Origin: Solirubrobacter soli DSM 22325
Lineage (GTDB): Bacteria; Actinomycetota; Thermoleophilia; Solirubrobacterales; Solirubrobacteraceae
NCBI RefSeq assembly: GCF_000423665.1
Contig: NZ_AUIK01000020.1
Coordinates: 62,001 to 126,000 of the forward strand
Length of the DNA: 64,000 nt
Direction: 5' to 3'
The stretch's first letter is position 1; the number at the start of each line of letters is the position of its first letter. The position numbers and the translations under genes are program-made. Under the pieces are notes generated by a model that saw nothing but the letters and a program-made list of their open reading frames with translations, was not told the origin of the DNA and did not search any database. Below, one piece after another: positions 50,136 to 60,029 of this stretch.

Positions 50136-51419
50136 TCAACCTGCCAGGGCGACTCGGGTCTGCCCGGCGAACGCGCCGGCGGTGGACGGGCGATCGGCGG
50201 GATCCTTGGCCATCGCCGCGGAGATCGCCGCCACAAGGCGTTCCGGCAGGTCGGGCCGGACGGACTGGAGGTCAGGGACAGGTTCGTACACGTGCGCCCA
50301 CAGGTTGTCGAGGTCGCTCTCGTGGTCGAAGGGCAAGTGGCCCGTGAGTGAGTGGAAGAGCACGCACGCGAGCGACTACACGTCGGCTCGTGCGTCGACC
50401 GACCGCCCGCGGGCCTGCTCGGGGGCCATGTAGTCCGGCGTGCCGATGGCCAATCCGGTACCGGTCAGCTCCGCACCCGCCGCGCGGTGCTTGCTCACGC
50501 CGAAGTCCGTGAGGTACGCGCGCTCTTCGGCGGCGCGCTGCCGGATCAGGATGTTCGCGGGTTTGACGTCGCGATGCACGAGCCCTGACGAGTGCGCTTC
50601 GTCGAGCGCGCCCGCGACCTGTTCGACGAGCGCGACCGCGCGCGGCGGCTCGAGCGCGCCCTGGGAGCGCAGCAGTGCACGGAGGTCCGTGCCCTCGATG
50701 AACCGCATCGTGACGTAGAGCCGTCCTCGTTCCTCGCCTGCGTGGAACACCGTCACGAGGTTCGGGTGGTCGAGCGATGCCGCCAGGCGGCACTCGCGCT
50801 CGAACCGCGCGCGGAAGACGTCGTCGCGCGCGTGCGCCGGCGCGATCAGCTTGAGCGCGACGCGCCGGTCGAGCGCGAGGTCCGTCGCCGCGTAGACGAC
50901 GCCCATGCCGCCCTGGCCCGCGATGGCGTCGATCCGGTGCCCGGCGAACTCGGCGCCGATGCTCAGGTGCTCGTCGTCCGTCGCGGTCAAGAGCCGGGCT
51001 CCGAGCGTGGGATCGACGTAGCTGCGGCCGTTCGCGGCCGCCCGCACCGCATCCACGAGCGACGACTCGGCGCCTTCCTTGAGCACGTAGCCACGGGCGC
51101 CCGCCGCCAACGCCGCCCGCGCCATCGAGGGATCGTCCTCCATGGTCAGCACCACCACGGCGCTGCCCGGAGCCAGTGCGAGGAATCGGTCGATCGCCGA
51201 GATCGTCGGCGTGCCCGGCATGTTGAGGTCGAGCACGACCACGGCCGGCCGCAGGTCGCGAGTGCGATGGAGCGCGGTCTCGACGTCCGAGGCTTCGGCG
51301 ACCACGGTGAGGCCGGGTTCCGCGTCAAGCACCATCCGCAGGCCGTGGCGGACCATCGTGTGGTCGTCGGCGAGCACGATCTCGATCCGCTCACGGTCGC
51401 CGGAGGACGGGTGCGACAT
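50136..51419 (-). pseudogene. Response-regulator receiver fused to a Ser/Thr protein kinase, interrupted by one TAG
   Basis: From ATG 51419 the frame encodes a NarL-type receiver (ADDHTMVRHGLRMVL; phosphorylatable Asp in VVLDLNMPG; VVLTMED; Lys in YVLKEGAE). The DPTLGARLL linker that normally precedes a LuxR HTH follows, and then instead a Ser/Thr kinase: GQGGMGVVY, VALKLI, HRDVKPANIL, DFGVSK and APEQARG. A TAG at 50378-50376 replaces the expected Tyr codon in DVYSLACVLF. The same frame then continues for 79 clean kinase codons to a stop at 50136. Without it the protein would be 427 residues. The truncated 347-residue product keeps the whole receiver and kinase subdomains I-VIII. Recent inactivation, a sequencing error or functional truncation are the options. 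Confidence 0.88.
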
Positions 51420-51464
51420 AGCAGTGCCGATTGAATCGCATCGCGAGGTTCTGCTCTCGGAGTC

Positions 51465-51479
51465 GCGGGTTTCCCGCAG
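51465..51479. promoter_or_regulatory. Palindromic operator candidate GCGGG-TTT-CCCGC
   Basis: A perfect palindrome (core 51465-51477, then AG) about 90 bp upstream of the two-helix protein gene at 51570 and 46 bp upstream of the divergent receiver-kinase gene. The same element is at 61276-61290 and, imperfectly, at 6071-6087. Confidence 0.55.
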
Positions 51480-51569
51480 TGAATCGGCGCCGTTCTGCGG
51501 AAGTCCGGAGCGCCGATCCGGGATGAAATGGCCGCAGTCACCAACCACCGCAGCCAAGGAGCAAGGGAA

Positions 51570-52124
51570 ATGCGCAAGCTCTTCCAGTACGGCGGGATCG
51601 CCGCCAGCATCGTGCTGATCGCCTTCGGGATCGGCGCCATCTACATGGGCATCGACGGACGCAGTTATGTCCGCGACAACCTCGCCGCCGAACACATCGT
51701 CGGCACCCCCGACTCCACGATCCCCGGCCAGAAAGTCGACACCGGCACCGAGGCCCAGGCCTTCGCCAAAGTCATGCGCAAGCACACCCTCGAAGCCACC
51801 GGCGGCCAGACCTACGCCCAGATGGGCCGCTTCCTGGACAACAACGGCAAGCCCACCAACGACGAGAACGCCGCCGCCATCGACCCCAAGACCAAGCAGC
51901 CCGTCGAAAACGGCCTGCGCAACATGTGGGTCAACGAGACCGCGCTGACCACCGCCCTGAACACCGCCTACTTCGCCGAACAGGTCGCCACCTTCGCCAT
52001 CGTCATGGGCATCGCCCTGCTGCTCGCCGGCATCGGCTTCGGCATCCTCAGCCTCAACGCCCTGCCCGCCACCAACCGCAAGGAGGAACGCGCCCCGGCC
52101 ATGGCTGCGGTGCCTGCCGCCTGA
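51570..52124 (+). CDS. Two-helix membrane protein of unknown function, copy 2
   Basis: A 184-residue paralogue of the protein at 5419-5976, with the same YGGIAASIVLIAFGIGAI first helix (residues 8-28), the same soluble segment with DSTIPGQ and HTLEAT, and a second helix near 140-162. Start ATG 51570 has AAGGAG upstream; the longer open frame has no support. It is divergent from the receiver-kinase gene and convergent with the VIT transporter, with a strong hairpin between. The function is unknown. Confidence 0.88.
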   Translation: MRKLFQYGGIAASIVLIAFGIGAIYMGIDGRSYVRDNLAAEHIVGTPDSTIPGQKVDTGTEAQAFAKVMRKHTLEATGGQTYAQMGRFLDNNGKPTNDENAAAIDPKTKQPVENGLRNMWVNETALTTALNTAYFAEQVATFAIVMGIALLLAGIGFGILSLNALPATNRKEERAPAMAAVPAA

Positions 52125-52153
52125 GCGCCACCCGTCACACCTCCCTGCAGGAC

Positions 52154-52185
52154 CCGCCGCCCCGACCCAACAACCGGGGCGGCGG
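52154..52185. terminator. Bidirectional hairpin terminator
   Basis: CCGCCGCCCCG (52154-52164) pairs perfectly with CGGGGCGGCGG (52175-52185) around a 10-nt loop, between the convergent genes ending at 52124 and 52196. Confidence 0.65.
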
Positions 52186-52195
52186 TGGTATGTCG

Positions 52196-52900
52196 CTAGA
52201 CCACGCCGCCCACCAGGCTGCCGATGCCATAGGTCACCGCCATGGCCGCCGCGCCCCAGCACAGGACCCTGACGGCGGCGGCCTTCGGCGGCGCGCCACC
52301 GAGCCGCGCGCCGGTGGCACCGAGCAGGCTCAACGCGACGAGCGTGACGACCACGATCGCGGCCGCGCGGACGTCAGGGGGCGCGAGCGCGGCCGCGGCC
52401 AACGGGAGGATTGCCCCTGAGGAGAAGGCGGCAGCGGAGGACCACGCCGCCTGCAGCGGGCGGGCGCGGCGGTCTTCCTCGAGGCCGAGCTCGTCCCGCG
52501 AGTGCGCTGCGAGCGCGTCCCGCTGGGTCAAAGCCACGGCGACCTCTTCGGCGAGCGCGTCGGGCAGCCCGCGCGCGCGGTAGATGTTCGCGAGCTCGCG
52601 CAGCTCGCCGTCCGGGTCGCTCGCGAGCTCGCGCCGCTCCAACTGCAGGTCCGCCTCCTCGGCGTCGCGCTGTGAGCTGACCGAGACGAACTCCCCGGCC
52701 GCCATGGAGAGGGCGCCGGCGACCAGGCCCGCGATCCCAGCGGTGACGATCTCGCTGCTCGAACCGCCCGCGCCGACGACGCCGAGAACCAGACCTGCCG
52801 TCGAGACGATGCCGTCGTTGGCGCCCAGCACCGCGGCACGGAGCCAGTTCGAACGTGTGCTGAGGTGTCGCTCGCGGTGGCGTGCAGGCACGACGATCAA
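52196..52900 (-). CDS. VIT1/CCC1-family transporter, copy 2
   Basis: Up to 234 residues; the start is uncertain (TTG 52900 or GTG 52891). SNWLRAAVLGANDGIVSTAG near residue 17 and AGALSMAAGEFVSVSSQRDAE near 65 match copy 1 at 7999-8718 almost exactly. The middle helical segment and last three helices diverge more. Likely a divalent-metal (Fe/Mn) transporter. As at the first locus, it neighbours a copy of the two-helix protein. Confidence 0.9.
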   Translation of the reverse strand: MIVVPARHRERHLSTRSNWLRAAVLGANDGIVSTAGLVLGVVGAGGSSSEIVTAGIAGLVAGALSMAAGEFVSVSSQRDAEEADLQLERRELASDPDGELRELANIYRARGLPDALAEEVAVALTQRDALAAHSRDELGLEEDRRARPLQAAWSSAAAFSSGAILPLAAAALAPPDVRAAAIVVVTLVALSLLGATGARLGGAPPKAAAVRVLCWGAAAMAVTYGIGSLVGGVV

Positions 52901-52987
52901 CCTATGGCATGTCCGCCTCTGGCCGCTGTGCGCCGAGTGTTTCAGGGGTCTCGATCGGCAGGCAATGGTTCCGGCGAAGGCCGAGGC

Positions 52988-53437
52988 TCAGCGAGCGCCG
53001 GCGATCGCCACGCGAGTGCGGCGGGCGAGCATCGTCACCGGTCGCAGCGCGGCGAGCGCGTAGCCGGCGACGGCGATCACGGCGCCTTCGACGAACAGGG
53101 CGGCGAGCCCGAGCGGCTCGCTCCAGTTGCCGATGTCCCCGTGGGCCTGCGGCAGGCCGACCGTGCGGGTCAGGACGAAGCCCACGATCGCCGAGGCGGG
53201 CAAGGCGATCGCGGCGAGCCAGGCCTCGCGAGCGTGACTGTGCAGGAGCGTCGCGGCGGCAGCCAGGCAGGCGATCATGAGGCCGACGTACATCCAGCCC
53301 ATGTAGGGCGTCTCCTGGAACTTGCCGAGCGAGTCGAGCAGGTGGATCAGCGCGATGCCGGCGAGGCCGATGGCGGCCACGGAGCGCGTGACGATCTCGC
53401 GTGCCAGCCCGGCGGGGTGGTCTATGGAGGGGTGCAT
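52988..53437 (-). CDS. Four-helix membrane protein, unknown
   Basis: A 149-residue protein from ATG 53437 (an upstream alternative at 53464 lacks support). Four hydrophobic helices, with HLLDSLGKFQETPYMGWMYVGLMIA and GNWSEPLGLAALFVEGAVIA as recognisable text common to small membrane proteins of Thermoleophilia and other actinobacteria. No enzymatic motif. It is divergent from the two-component system at 53528, whose promoter region it shares. Confidence 0.75.
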   Translation of the reverse strand: MHPSIDHPAGLAREIVTRSVAAIGLAGIALIHLLDSLGKFQETPYMGWMYVGLMIACLAAAATLLHSHAREAWLAAIALPASAIVGFVLTRTVGLPQAHGDIGNWSEPLGLAALFVEGAVIAVAGYALAALRPVTMLARRTRVAIAGAR

Positions 53438-53527
53438 GGGCAGAGTGTCGGATCCGGTGAGCAACGGATCGGCACGCGAACGGCAAAGGTTTGGTCAAGG
53501 TCTCCGATTGCGGCCTAGGATCAGGTC

Positions 53528-54180
<653 letters not shown>

Positions 54181-54181
<1 letters not shown>

Positions 54182-55404
54182 TGCGCCGGCGGCTGATCGC
54201 CACCACGGCGCTGATCGCGCTCGTGGCGACGCTCGTCCTCGGGATCCCGCTCGGACTCGTCGAGAGTTCCCGCGCGCGCGGCGACGCGCTCAGCCGGCTC
54301 GAGCGCGAGGCCGACGACATCGCCGCCGCCGTCGACGATCGCGCGGCCAAAGGGCTCACCGCCGCCGCGCTCGCCCCGTGGCTGCGCGCAGGACATGCCG
54401 CCGACGTCGTCTCCGGCACGACACGGATCAGGGTCGGGCGGATACCGGTGGGTGGCGTCCTCTCCGCCCGCTCCGGCGCGACCCAGGGCGTTCGCGTCAC
54501 CGTCTACGCCTCCGCCGCCGAGGTCACCCGCCGACGCCGCCAGATCTGGCTGCTCGTCGGCGGTCTCGCCCTGGCCGGCACCGCCGCCGCCGTCGCACTC
54601 GCGGTGCTGCAGGCGCGCCGCTTCACCCGCCCGCTCGACCGCCTCGTCGCCACCTCCGGCCGGCTCGGCCAGGGCGACTTCTCCGCCCGCACCGGCCACC
54701 TCGACCTCCCCGAGTTCGACCGCGTCGCCACCGCACTCGACGCCGCCGCCGTCCAGATCGCCCAGCTCGTCGGCCGCCAGCGCGAGTTCACCGCCAACGT
54801 CTCCCACCAGTTGCGCACCCCGCTGACCGCCATGCGCCTGCGCCTCGACGAGCTCAGCACCCTCCAAGACCCCGCCGCCGCCCGCGACGAGCTCGACGCC
54901 ACCCTGCGCGTCGCCGACCGCCTCGAGCGCACCGTGACCGAACTGCTCGCCCTCGCCCGCGCCGGCGACATCGGTCGCCCGACCGATGTCGATCTTGCGA
55001 GCGTCGCTCGCGATCACACGGCGACCTGGAAGCCCGTGTACGCACGTGCAGGCCGCACGCTGGTCCTCGAGGCAACGGTCCCGCTGCCCGCCCGCGTCAG
55101 CCCCGGCGGTGTCGCGCAAGCGCTCGACGTCCTGCTCGAGAACGCCCTCCACCACGGATCCGGGACCACACGGCTGCAAGCGACCGTGACCAACGGGCGC
55201 AACGTGCTCACCATCGAGGACGAGGGTGCGGGTGTCCCCGTCGCACTGGAGACGGCGATCTTCGAGCGCAACGTCTCGACCGCCGGCTCGACCGGCCTCG
55301 GGCTCTCGCTGGCACGCGCTCTCGTCGAAGCCGACGGCGGCCGTCTGATCCTCGTCCGCCCTCGCCCGGCGCGCTTCGAGATCATCCTTCCGCCGCGCTC
55401 CTGA
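54181..55404 (+). CDS. Membrane histidine kinase partner of the OmpR regulator
   Basis: A 407-residue protein. First helix at residues 5-25, a short sensor segment of ~90 residues, and a second helix near 122-140. HAMP follows (ARRFTRPLDRLVATSGRLGQGDF), then HisKA with the phospho-His in FTANVSHQLRTPLTAM near 210. The ATPase domain has LLENALHHG, EDEGAGVP and TGLGLSLARALVEADGG. The small extracytoplasmic loop could sense envelope stress or a small ligand. Start ATG 54181 overlaps the regulator stop. Confidence 0.94.
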
Positions 55405-55445
55405 CGATCAGCCGGCGCGCTGCCCACACGCGAAGAGGGTGAACT

Positions 55446-56984
55446 TCAACTCGGGCGCGTGGCCGCGGCGGCCGGCTCCAGGCAGCCCGACCCGCGGCGT
55501 GCCCGCAACAGCGCGATCCGCATCCCATCGACGCGCTGGCGGGCCGAGAACACGCCCCCGCAGTACGGCTTGCCCACCGTCCCGTGCTCGTCGAAGTCGG
55601 TGAGCACCAGGCCGCAATCGAGACGCCGCGTGCCGCGGATGGCACAGCGTCCGAGCTCGCTCTCGACGCCCCCGCCTGGATCGCCGACACCGCTCCGCTC
55701 AGCCTGCTCACGGATCAGCCTGCGGGCTCGCGCGAAGTCGAGGCGTCGCCGCGTACTCACGGCCAAGCGGGCCGTGGCGGTACTCGCCCCGTTCTGGACC
55801 TGCATGGTGACCCGCAGATCTCCGCGCGGCGGCCGCGCCGGGAGGGGCACGCTTCCGCGGCCGCGCTCGACCGGGAAGGTCACGTAGTCCAGCATCGCGT
55901 CTCCTCGTTGGATCCAGAGACGCGCTTGGCCGGCGATCGACGAGCGGTAGCTGACCCGGCCGCGCGCCAGCGAGCTGAACGTCGCCCGGGTGAGCGCAAC
56001 GGCCGAGCGGCGCGGAAGTCTCCTGGTCGCCAACCGGAGCAGTCCGCTCTCTGGATTCGTCTCGGCCCGGTCGAGGTCCGCGATCCAGCGCCCGCGGCGC
56101 ACGCTCGCCCACGCCGCGAACCGGCCGCGAAGGAACGGTGCGGTTCTGTCGACGAACACGAAGCCGCCACTGGGCAGGCCGGCCAGAGCCACCGGAGCGA
56201 TCAGTGCGCGGCTCAGCGCCCCTCCGTCACCGATGCCTGGCCCGGGCGTCACCGAGACGTAGGGCTGTACCCGAAGCCGCTGGTCCACCCGGAGGAGCCG
56301 GTCTCCGGTCGCGAGGAGCACGTCACCACCGGGCAATGCCAGGATGTCGCCGCTGACCCCGTCTTCGAAGCGGCCGCGGAACCGACCTCCGGCCGAGCGG
56401 ATGGCCAGACCGTCGTAGCCCGTCAGCAACGCGAGTCCACCGCCGTCCAACTCCGCGACGCCTTCGCCACCGCCACGATGAAGCGTCTCGATGGTGCCGC
56501 CGTCGTGGTCCAGCACCCAGGACAGGTACGTTCCGCCCACGAGGACCCTTCCACCCGACATGTGCGAGACCCGCTCGGCCTGCGCGGCGTTCAGGGCCGG
56601 CGCGTGCGCGGGCGGGGGCGTGAACACGAGTTGCCACGTCGTCATGCCGGCCGGAAGCCGGAAGAGCTGTCCCGTGGACACAGCCAGCAGCGAGCCGTCA
56701 GGCTCGGCGTCGATGTCCTCGGCGCGTGCGACCAATGCCGGCAGGCGGTGGAGGAGACCGTCAGCGTCGACCGCCCACGGCTGACCTGACTCGAGGAAGA
56801 CGACCGTCCCGTCGGCCTCGACGGTCACCGCGGTCGGCTCCAGCCATGATTGCGCCGCCAGCATCCCTTCAACAGGGCCTCCGGTGCCGCCCCCACCAAC
56901 GGTGAACACCACATCCTCGGCAGACGCCGGCGCGGCGCAGCCGAGCACCGCGCAGGCGACGAAGATCACAGCTGCCGCGCGCAC
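55446..56984 (-). CDS. Large secreted protein with beta-propeller-like N-terminal half
   Basis: A 512-residue protein. Signal peptide to about residue 23 (VIFVACAVLGCAAPASAE); the Cys at 16 makes a lipoprotein possible but the cleavage context is weak. Residues 25-300 show NHL-like text (LEPTAVTVEADGTVVFLESG, ALIAPVALAGLPSGGFVFVD). A C-terminal region has four Cys (GRCAIRG, DCGLV, PYCGGV, SGCLEP). Function unknown. It lies between the two-component system and the ATPase relic. Confidence 0.78.
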   Translation of the reverse strand: MRAAAVIFVACAVLGCAAPASAEDVVFTVGGGGTGGPVEGMLAAQSWLEPTAVTVEADGTVVFLESGQPWAVDADGLLHRLPALVARAEDIDAEPDGSLLAVSTGQLFRLPAGMTTWQLVFTPPPAHAPALNAAQAERVSHMSGGRVLVGGTYLSWVLDHDGGTIETLHRGGGEGVAELDGGGLALLTGYDGLAIRSAGGRFRGRFEDGVSGDILALPGGDVLLATGDRLLRVDQRLRVQPYVSVTPGPGIGDGGALSRALIAPVALAGLPSGGFVFVDRTAPFLRGRFAAWASVRRGRWIADLDRAETNPESGLLRLATRRLPRRSAVALTRATFSSLARGRVSYRSSIAGQARLWIQRGDAMLDYVTFPVERGRGSVPLPARPPRGDLRVTMQVQNGASTATARLAVSTRRRLDFARARRLIREQAERSGVGDPGGGVESELGRCAIRGTRRLDCGLVLTDFDEHGTVGKPYCGGVFSARQRVDGMRIALLRARRGSGCLEPAAAATRPS

Positions 56985-56988
56985 CCCG

Positions 56989-57427
56989 TCACCGCCTCGC
57001 GCGCACCCGCCATCGGCGCAGCTCGTCGACGCCCCACACGATGAACGGGAACGTCGTGAGCACCGCCAGGTCGCCGAGCCCGAGCGCCCGCGTACCGAAC
57101 ACCGACTGCGGCGGCGGGGGGTAGATCAGCGCCGCCGCGAAGACGAGCTCGAAGGCGATACCCCAGAGCAACAGCGGGTTGCTGGTGAACCCGATCGCAC
57201 GCGACGAGGACCGTTCGACGCGCGAGGCGAACGCGGTGCCGACCTGGCAGGCGACGATCCCCGCGAAGGTCATCGTCGTCGCGCGCAGCCAGTCGTCGTG
57301 GAGCGGCAAGCCGGCGCTCGTGTCGTCGCCGGGATGCCAACCGGCGCGGAGCAGCGTGAAGGTCAGCGAGAACGCGCTCTGGCGGCTCGGCCTCCAGGAG
57401 CTCGACGGACGTCTGTTCGGTATCCAT
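56989..57427 (-). pseudogene. P-type cation-transport ATPase relic (5' end joined to 3' end)
   Basis: ATG 57427 starts MDTEQTSVELLEAEPPERVLA, typical of the N-terminus of a Ca/Mg-type P-ATPase. Immediately afterwards a different frame carries the last ~125 residues of the same family: FTLLRAGWHPGDDTSAGLPL, TMTFAGIVACQVGTAFASR, NPLLLWGIAFELVFAAALIY and FPFIVWGVDELRR, stop 56989. About 700 residues, including the phosphorylation and ATP sites, are gone. The start overlaps the stop of the FAD oxidoreductase as TGATG, so it was once the next gene in that operon. Confidence 0.85.
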
Positions 57428-58473
57428 CAGACGGGCTGTGACGCCGTCTGTGCCCAGCGCGCGAGGTACGGGCCGAGGTGGGCGCCGGGAAGCTTGTCCG
57501 GTCCCTGTCCGCCGTTGAGGAGCAGCGGGTCGCCTTTGCCGGTGTGCAGCGTCGCGCGAAGCTCGGGCTCGAACCGCTTGGGTGTGGTGGCATGGCCGTA
57601 CAGCGCGGCGACGGACTGGGCGGCGATGTCGGCCTGCTGGCACGCGATCTCGCCCTGCTTGACCGGAAAGTCCGTCGCATCGCCGATGGCGTACGTCCCC
57701 CGCAACCCGACGACATGCCCGAAGCTGTCGACCGGGATCAGGCCGTACAGGGTTGTCGTGGGCACGCCCGCAATCTCCGGCCCACGGACGAGCGGCACGG
57801 AGACGACCCGGTCGACCGTGAGTGGGTCGAACCGTTGGCCGCCGCCGGCGAACTCGATGCCGGCTTGTTCGAGCGCCGCAGCCACAGCGTCGCTGGCGGC
57901 CGCGCCGAACCGCTCGAGCGGGCGGTCCTCGGGGGTGAAGAGCGAGACCGAGACCGCGTCATGTCCGTTCGCGGTGAGCAACGCGGCCTCGTAGACCGGG
58001 AGGGTCCAGCCGGCGCGCGAGGGGATGACGAAACCGACACGCCGTACGTCGCCGGACTCGATCTCATCACGCAGGTGGCGGAAGCCTTCCGCGCCCGCGG
58101 CGTCTCCGAGATGGATGGCATCGTCGAAGGTGGGGAGGGTCCTCGCTCCCAGCGCCAGGACGAGCGTGTCGTAGCCCAACGCGTCACCGGTCCGATCGAT
58201 GATCCGGCGGTGGTCGTGATCCACCGCGCGCACGGCGGCGGTCACGAGCGAGAACCCCAGCTCGCTCGCGAACTGGCTCAACGGGCGCCGCCAATAGCGG
58301 CCGACACCGAGCGGGGCGGCGACGAGTGCCGGTCGCAGGACGAAGTCGGGATCGGGCGCGACGACGGTGAGCTGGATGGCATCACCCGCCAGTGCCCGCA
58401 GCGCGAGGACGAACTCGAGCGCGGCGACGCCGCCACCGGCGACGACGACCTGAGGCTGTCGATTGCGGGTCAT
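57427..58473 (-). CDS. FAD-dependent oxidoreductase (SQR/NDH-2-like), paralogue 1
   Basis: A 348-residue protein with an FAD-binding start (VVVAGGGVAALEFVLAL), a second dinucleotide region near residue 145 (VGFVIPSRAGWTLPVYEAAL), and the C-terminal FAD motif TYAIGDATDFPVKQGEIACQQAD. The fold is that of sulfide:quinone reductases and type II NADH dehydrogenases, but the catalytic Cys pair of SQR is not evident. TACGGT ends 6 nt before ATG 58473, predicting a leaderless mRNA. It is followed by the ATPase relic and belongs to a set of four with 60030, 61348 and 62487. Confidence 0.87.
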   Translation of the reverse strand: MTRNRQPQVVVAGGGVAALEFVLALRALAGDAIQLTVVAPDPDFVLRPALVAAPLGVGRYWRRPLSQFASELGFSLVTAAVRAVDHDHRRIIDRTGDALGYDTLVLALGARTLPTFDDAIHLGDAAGAEGFRHLRDEIESGDVRRVGFVIPSRAGWTLPVYEAALLTANGHDAVSVSLFTPEDRPLERFGAAASDAVAAALEQAGIEFAGGGQRFDPLTVDRVVSVPLVRGPEIAGVPTTTLYGLIPVDSFGHVVGLRGTYAIGDATDFPVKQGEIACQQADIAAQSVAALYGHATTPKRFEPELRATLHTGKGDPLLLNGGQGPDKLPGAHLGPYLARWAQTASQPV

Positions 58474-58538
58474 GATCCGACCGTACGCCGCACGATCTGA
58501 CCCGCCATCGGCGCAACGCCGCGCTCCGATGTGGCGGA

Positions 58539-60026
58539 CTACGGAGCCGGAATCGCCGCCGAGACCGTCGTCCCGTCGGCTGATGAGGCGATCTCGAGGT
58601 CGCCGCGCAGCATTGCTACGCGTTCGCGCATCCCGGCCAGGCCGAACCCGTCCGCCGGACGCTCAGGATCGAAGCCGTGGCCGTCGTCGGTCACGCGCAG
58701 GCGCACGACGCCCGAGTCATCGCCGATGGCGATCGCGACCCTGGTCGCGTGGGCGTGCCGGATCGCGTTGCCCAGCGCTTCTTGGACGATGCGATAGATC
58801 GCCGTCTCCAGGTCCGGCGCGTAGCGCTCCGGCGGCAGGCGCACGGTCGCATGCACGTCGACGGCCTCCCGCTCGGTGGCGCGGGTGACGAGGCCTTCGA
58901 TGGCGGCGGCGAGCCCCAGATCGTCGAGTGCCGCGGGCCGCAGCTCGCGGATCAGCCCACGCAGGCTGTCGATCTCGCCTTCGATCCGCACGACCGCGTC
59001 GCGGACCGCGCTGTGCAACCGGCCGGGATCATCGATCCGCGACGCGGCGACGAGCAGCATCCGCAGTCCGCCGAGACCTTGCAAGGTGTCGTCGTGGAGC
59101 TCGCGCGCCCAGCGCTTGCGTTCGTTCTCGGCCGCGTCCATCGCGTCGTGCACGCGTTGCTCCTCCACGCTGCGGGCCGTGGCGACGGCGGTCGCGGCGC
59201 TGGCGGCGAACGCCTGCAGCAGTGCCGCGTCGTCGGGGTCCGAGTGTGCGCCGAAGGCGACCAGCATCCCGAGCGTCCGGCCGTGGTAGAGCAACGGCAC
59301 GAGCGTGCCGCCGGCTGCGGCGAGGCCGAACGGATCGCGGAGCGCGGCGGGGACCTCGCCTGCTTCGGCCGCCGCGACCATCCCGCTCGCCTCGCGCAGG
59401 AAGATCACGAGGCCGCGCGCCTCGAGGATCCCGCAGCCGCGCTCGACGATCAACCGCAGGATCCGGTTCAGATCGGTCTCGCCGCCGAGGGCGCGAGCGA
59501 TCGCGGTCGTGGCCTCGAGGCGGCGTACGAGCCCCTCGAGCTGTACGCGCCGGCGCTCGCTCTCCTTCAGGTTGCGGGCGTTGTCGATCGCGGTCGCGGC
59601 CCACTCCGCCAGCGCGACGACGGCATCCTGGTCCGCGAGCGTGAACGGCTCGCCGTCCGCTTTGTCGCAGAGGTAGAGGTTGCCCCACGCCTCGTCGTGC
59701 AACATCACGGGCACGCCGAGGAAGCTCTCCATCGGTGGATGGCCCGGCGGGAAGCCCGCGGACGCTGGATGGTCGCGGACCGCGTCGACGCGCACCGGGT
59801 GGGGATTCGCGATGACGGCGCCGAGAAGGCCCGCGCCGTGGGGCGGCGCACCGATCGCCCGGCGCTCCGCTTCCGTGACGCCGTGGGTCACGAAGCGCTC
59901 GAGTCCCGATCGGTGCTCGTCGAGGATGCCCAGCGCGGCGTAGCGCGCGCCGGTCATCTCGGCCGCCGCCGCGAGAAGGCGGTGCAGGACCTCCTCGACT
60001 TCGATGTCGGTTGCGACCGCGGTCAT
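58539..60026 (-). CDS. Double-GAF histidine kinase (DevS/DosT-like)
   Basis: A 495-residue cytoplasmic kinase. GAF 1 at about residues 5-150 (MTGARYAALGILDEHRSGLERFVTHG, PMESFLGVPVML, WGNLYLCDKADGEPFT) matches the first GAF of mycobacterial DevS-type sensors. GAF 2 is at about 175-290. HisKA_3 has its phospho-His in WARELHDDTLQGLG near 310; the NarL-type ATPase has VQEALGNAIRHAHA and FGLAGMRERV. No cognate NarL/LuxR regulator with an HTH lies in the window. Start ATG is 3 bp after the FAD oxidoreductase gene at 60030, so the two are co-expressed. The haem-binding His of DevS cannot be assigned by eye. Confidence 0.92.
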   Translation of the reverse strand: MTAVATDIEVEEVLHRLLAAAAEMTGARYAALGILDEHRSGLERFVTHGVTEAERRAIGAPPHGAGLLGAVIANPHPVRVDAVRDHPASAGFPPGHPPMESFLGVPVMLHDEAWGNLYLCDKADGEPFTLADQDAVVALAEWAATAIDNARNLKESERRRVQLEGLVRRLEATTAIARALGGETDLNRILRLIVERGCGILEARGLVIFLREASGMVAAAEAGEVPAALRDPFGLAAAGGTLVPLLYHGRTLGMLVAFGAHSDPDDAALLQAFAASAATAVATARSVEEQRVHDAMDAAENERKRWARELHDDTLQGLGGLRMLLVAASRIDDPGRLHSAVRDAVVRIEGEIDSLRGLIRELRPAALDDLGLAAAIEGLVTRATEREAVDVHATVRLPPERYAPDLETAIYRIVQEALGNAIRHAHATRVAIAIGDDSGVVRLRVTDDGHGFDPERPADGFGLAGMRERVAMLRGDLEIASSADGTTVSAAIPAP

Positions 60027-60029
60027 GGC

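Noticed and set aside
50376-50378. Reading the in-frame TAG as a recoded amino acid
   Set aside because: No pyrrolysine or suppressor context is visible. A Tyr codon (TAC) fits the kinase motif, so a point change or sequencing error is simpler.
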